Below the pieces are notes generated by a model that was not told the origin of the DNA, did no database searches, and saw only the letters and a list, made by a program, of their open reading frames with translations. Both the position numbers and the translations under genes were made by a program. A stretch of DNA of 64,000 nucleotides from CAZIGK01 sp964538615 (GTDB lineage: Bacteria; Pseudomonadota; Alphaproteobacteria; Rickettsiales; RI-342), in NCBI GenBank assembly GCA_964538615.1, contig CAZIGK010000001.1, positions 115,882 to 179,881 on the forward strand. The letters run 5' to 3'. Every line of letters begins with the position of its first letter. The stretch's first letter is position 1. This document shows, piece after piece, positions 62,605-64,000 of this stretch.

Positions 62605-64000
62605 ATGTATATGGACGAACTTGTACGGCATCACCCCTATCGGCATTTATGGATTCCATCGCATGTTGCGGAATCTATGGGGAATGACGCGTTGATTCAG
62701 ATGGCGAATGGGTTGGGGGTACGAGTTGAGTTTTTGCCAGCATCAGGTCGTTGGCAGGCAACGGGACCCAGCCCGGCAATACAGAAGCTATTGGCGTTAG
62801 TGACACGGCCACTTTCGGATCATACAGAGGATGGTAAGCAAGAGGCACGTTTGCCGGATGCGCAGGAAGCACAGGGAGCAGAGAGCCAGACGAGAGAAGC
62901 TGCGTTTGAGCATACTGAGGCGGGTGAGGATCGTGCTGCGTCTGATTTGCATCAGCGGGCATCTGAGATACGCGAGGCGGGTTCGGATGCGGATCATTCA
63001 AATCATTCACTGATTGTGCATGGGCGTTCGCATGGGGGTGGTTCTACACCTTATGCGTTGAAGGGAGTGGCATTTCAGATAGCCTCGTTGGAAGCAGGGA
63101 CGAGTTTATCCTCTACACAAGCAATTCTGGGAGTACGGATGTTGGGGAGCATTCGGCTATTGGATGGAGATGTTAGTCTTTTTGGAGTGGAGGAGAATGA
63201 GCGCGATGTGTCAGGGGCGGGAGATGCCACGGGAGTATTGTATGCGGCTGCATCTTCCAACGGGTTGAGTTTACTAGCGCGTTCGTTGCTGGTGGAAAGC
63301 GCGCCTGTGAACGTGGCTCCGCTGTTTTTGGATGCAGGATTGAACCTGACGGTAGCGGAGGATGCCTCCGGGGTGTTGGTGTTTGATGCGACACGGGTGC
63401 AGGATGCTGATGGGAACGGGCTAACTTTCCACGCGACTTTAGCGGATGGCTCCGCTTTGCCCGCATGGCTGAGTTTTGATGCTATGAGTCTGACCTTTAC
63501 GGCTTTGCCGGGCAATGCGCAGGTGGGTAGCCATAGCCTATTATTGGTGGCGGATGACAGCAGGGGTGGGGTCAGCAATCTTCCGCTGGTTGTGACAGTG
63601 ACGAACACGAACGATGCGCCGACCGCCATCACGCTTTCCGCCACTTCAATCGCCGAGAATCAGACGGTTGGTACGGTAGTCGCTACGCTTGGCACGGCGG
63701 ATGTGGATGTAGGAGATAGTTTCAGCTATAGTCTGGTGAATGACGCTGGCGGAGCATTTACGGTGATGGGCAACCAGTTGCGCGCCAACGCTGGTTTCGA
63801 TTTTGAGGGGGTGAACAGTTACACCATCACGCTGCGTTCGACGGATAGTGGTGGAGCGAGTGTTGATTACACGGTGGCGATTCAGATCACCAACATCAAC
63901 GATGCCCCGACGCTGGCCAACGCGCTGACGGATCAGGCGGCGACAGAAGACAGTGCGTTCAGCTATACGTTTGCCAGCAACAGTTTTGCGGATGTGGATG
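62605..64000 (+). CDS. Giant cadherin-repeat adhesin, 3' truncated by window edge
   Basis: An open frame of 465 codons running off the window. An in-frame TGA at 62584 sets the limit; ATGs at 62605 and 62611 are the possible starts, neither with a strong ribosome site. Residues 1-70 are of no known family, about 70-125 are charged and Q/E/A-rich, and from about 250 cadherin-like or He_PIG repeats follow: LTVAEDASGV...VTVTNTNDAPT, ITLSATSIAENQTVG...ITNINDAPT, and ATEDSAFSYTFA. The repeat junction NDAPT recurs. No signal peptide, so type I secretion by a C-terminal signal is likely. Antisense frames are shadows. Confidence 0.85.
   Translation, partial: MYMDELVRHHPYRHLWIPSHVAESMGNDALIQMANGLGVRVEFLPASGRWQATGPSPAIQKLLALVTRPLSDHTEDGKQEARLPDAQEAQGAESQTREAAFEHTEAGEDRAASDLHQRASEIREAGSDADHSNHSLIVHGRSHGGGSTPYALKGVAFQIASLEAGTSLSSTQAILGVRMLGSIRLLDGDVSLFGVEENERDVSGAGDATGVLYAAASSNGLSLLARSLLVESAPVNVAPLFLDAGLNLTVAEDASGVLVFDATRVQDADGNGLTFHATLADGSALPAWLSFDAMSLTFTALPGNAQVGSHSLLLVADDSRGGVSNLPLVVTVTNTNDAPTAITLSATSIAENQTVGTVVATLGTADVDVGDSFSYSLVNDAGGAFTVMGNQLRANAGFDFEGVNSYTITLRSTDSGGASVDYTVAIQITNINDAPTLANALTDQAATEDSAFSYTFASNSFADVD

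Noticed and set aside
63075..63644. A 189-codon minus-strand frame at the right end
   Set aside because: Antisense to the cadherin-like repeats, which match a known family in the plus-strand frame.
1..64000. CRISPR arrays, insertion sequences, transposases, integrases, rRNA genes
   Set aside because: I looked for regularly spaced repeats, transposase or integrase motifs and rRNA segments and found none that I could support by eye.

Overview
The window reads as chromosomal DNA of an alphaproteobacterium of roughly balanced base composition. Supporting this are the lepB-rnc-era order, rluD beside a one-helix membrane protein, TRAP genes, and a P-type (vir) type IV secretion block laid out as virB3-virB4-virB6-virB6-virB6. 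That layout with several virB6 copies is typical of Rickettsiales and relatives. The genome keeps argG, gshB, acyl-CoA metabolism, TRAP and SulP transporters, and flagellin and pilin genes, so it looks less reduced than a classical obligate intracellular Rickettsia. I cannot name the genus.

Layout. 0-9.4 kb: the end of trkH, yggT, a DUF167 gene, argG, an acyl-CoA dehydrogenase, and a lysophospholipid-recycling pair (lplT-like plus aas). 9.5-15.4 kb: a lone flagellin, a 524-residue orphan with possible nucleotidyltransferase motifs, a YgjV protein and a GNAT-nitrilase fusion. 15.5-20.1 kb: a four-gene Gld-like ABC exporter ending in a DUF4340 gene. 20.2-27.2 kb: a large hybrid histidine kinase, a 55-residue lipoprotein, era-rnc-lepB, and a BON lipoprotein.

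27.2-34.6 kb is the most unusual stretch. A 91-residue protein is translationally coupled to a 1233-residue protein ending in a zeta-toxin-like kinase. Just downstream of it on the map, and upstream in transcription, lies a 973-residue protein with a DHGH nuclease-like motif and internal repeats. I read this as a candidate toxin or effector island.

34.7-51.5 kb: rluD and its divergent membrane-protein neighbour; a compact minus-strand run of recO, SulP transporter, carbonic anhydrase, dctQ, dctM and prepilin-like genes; a large FAD/NAD(P)-binding protein; an alpha/beta hydrolase; an 828-residue orphan; a glycosyltransferase-flippase pair; gshB; and an Flp pilin with a clear terminator.

51.6-59.5 kb is the vir block, including a 53-residue VirB7-like lipoprotein. 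It is followed by tRNA-Cys, an exported ankyrin protein with three SPOR-like domains, and the start of a giant cadherin-repeat adhesin that runs off the window. The vir genes could supply the export route for the orphan proteins at 27-34 kb and 45-48 kb, but this is inference. virB8-B11 and virD4 are not in the window.
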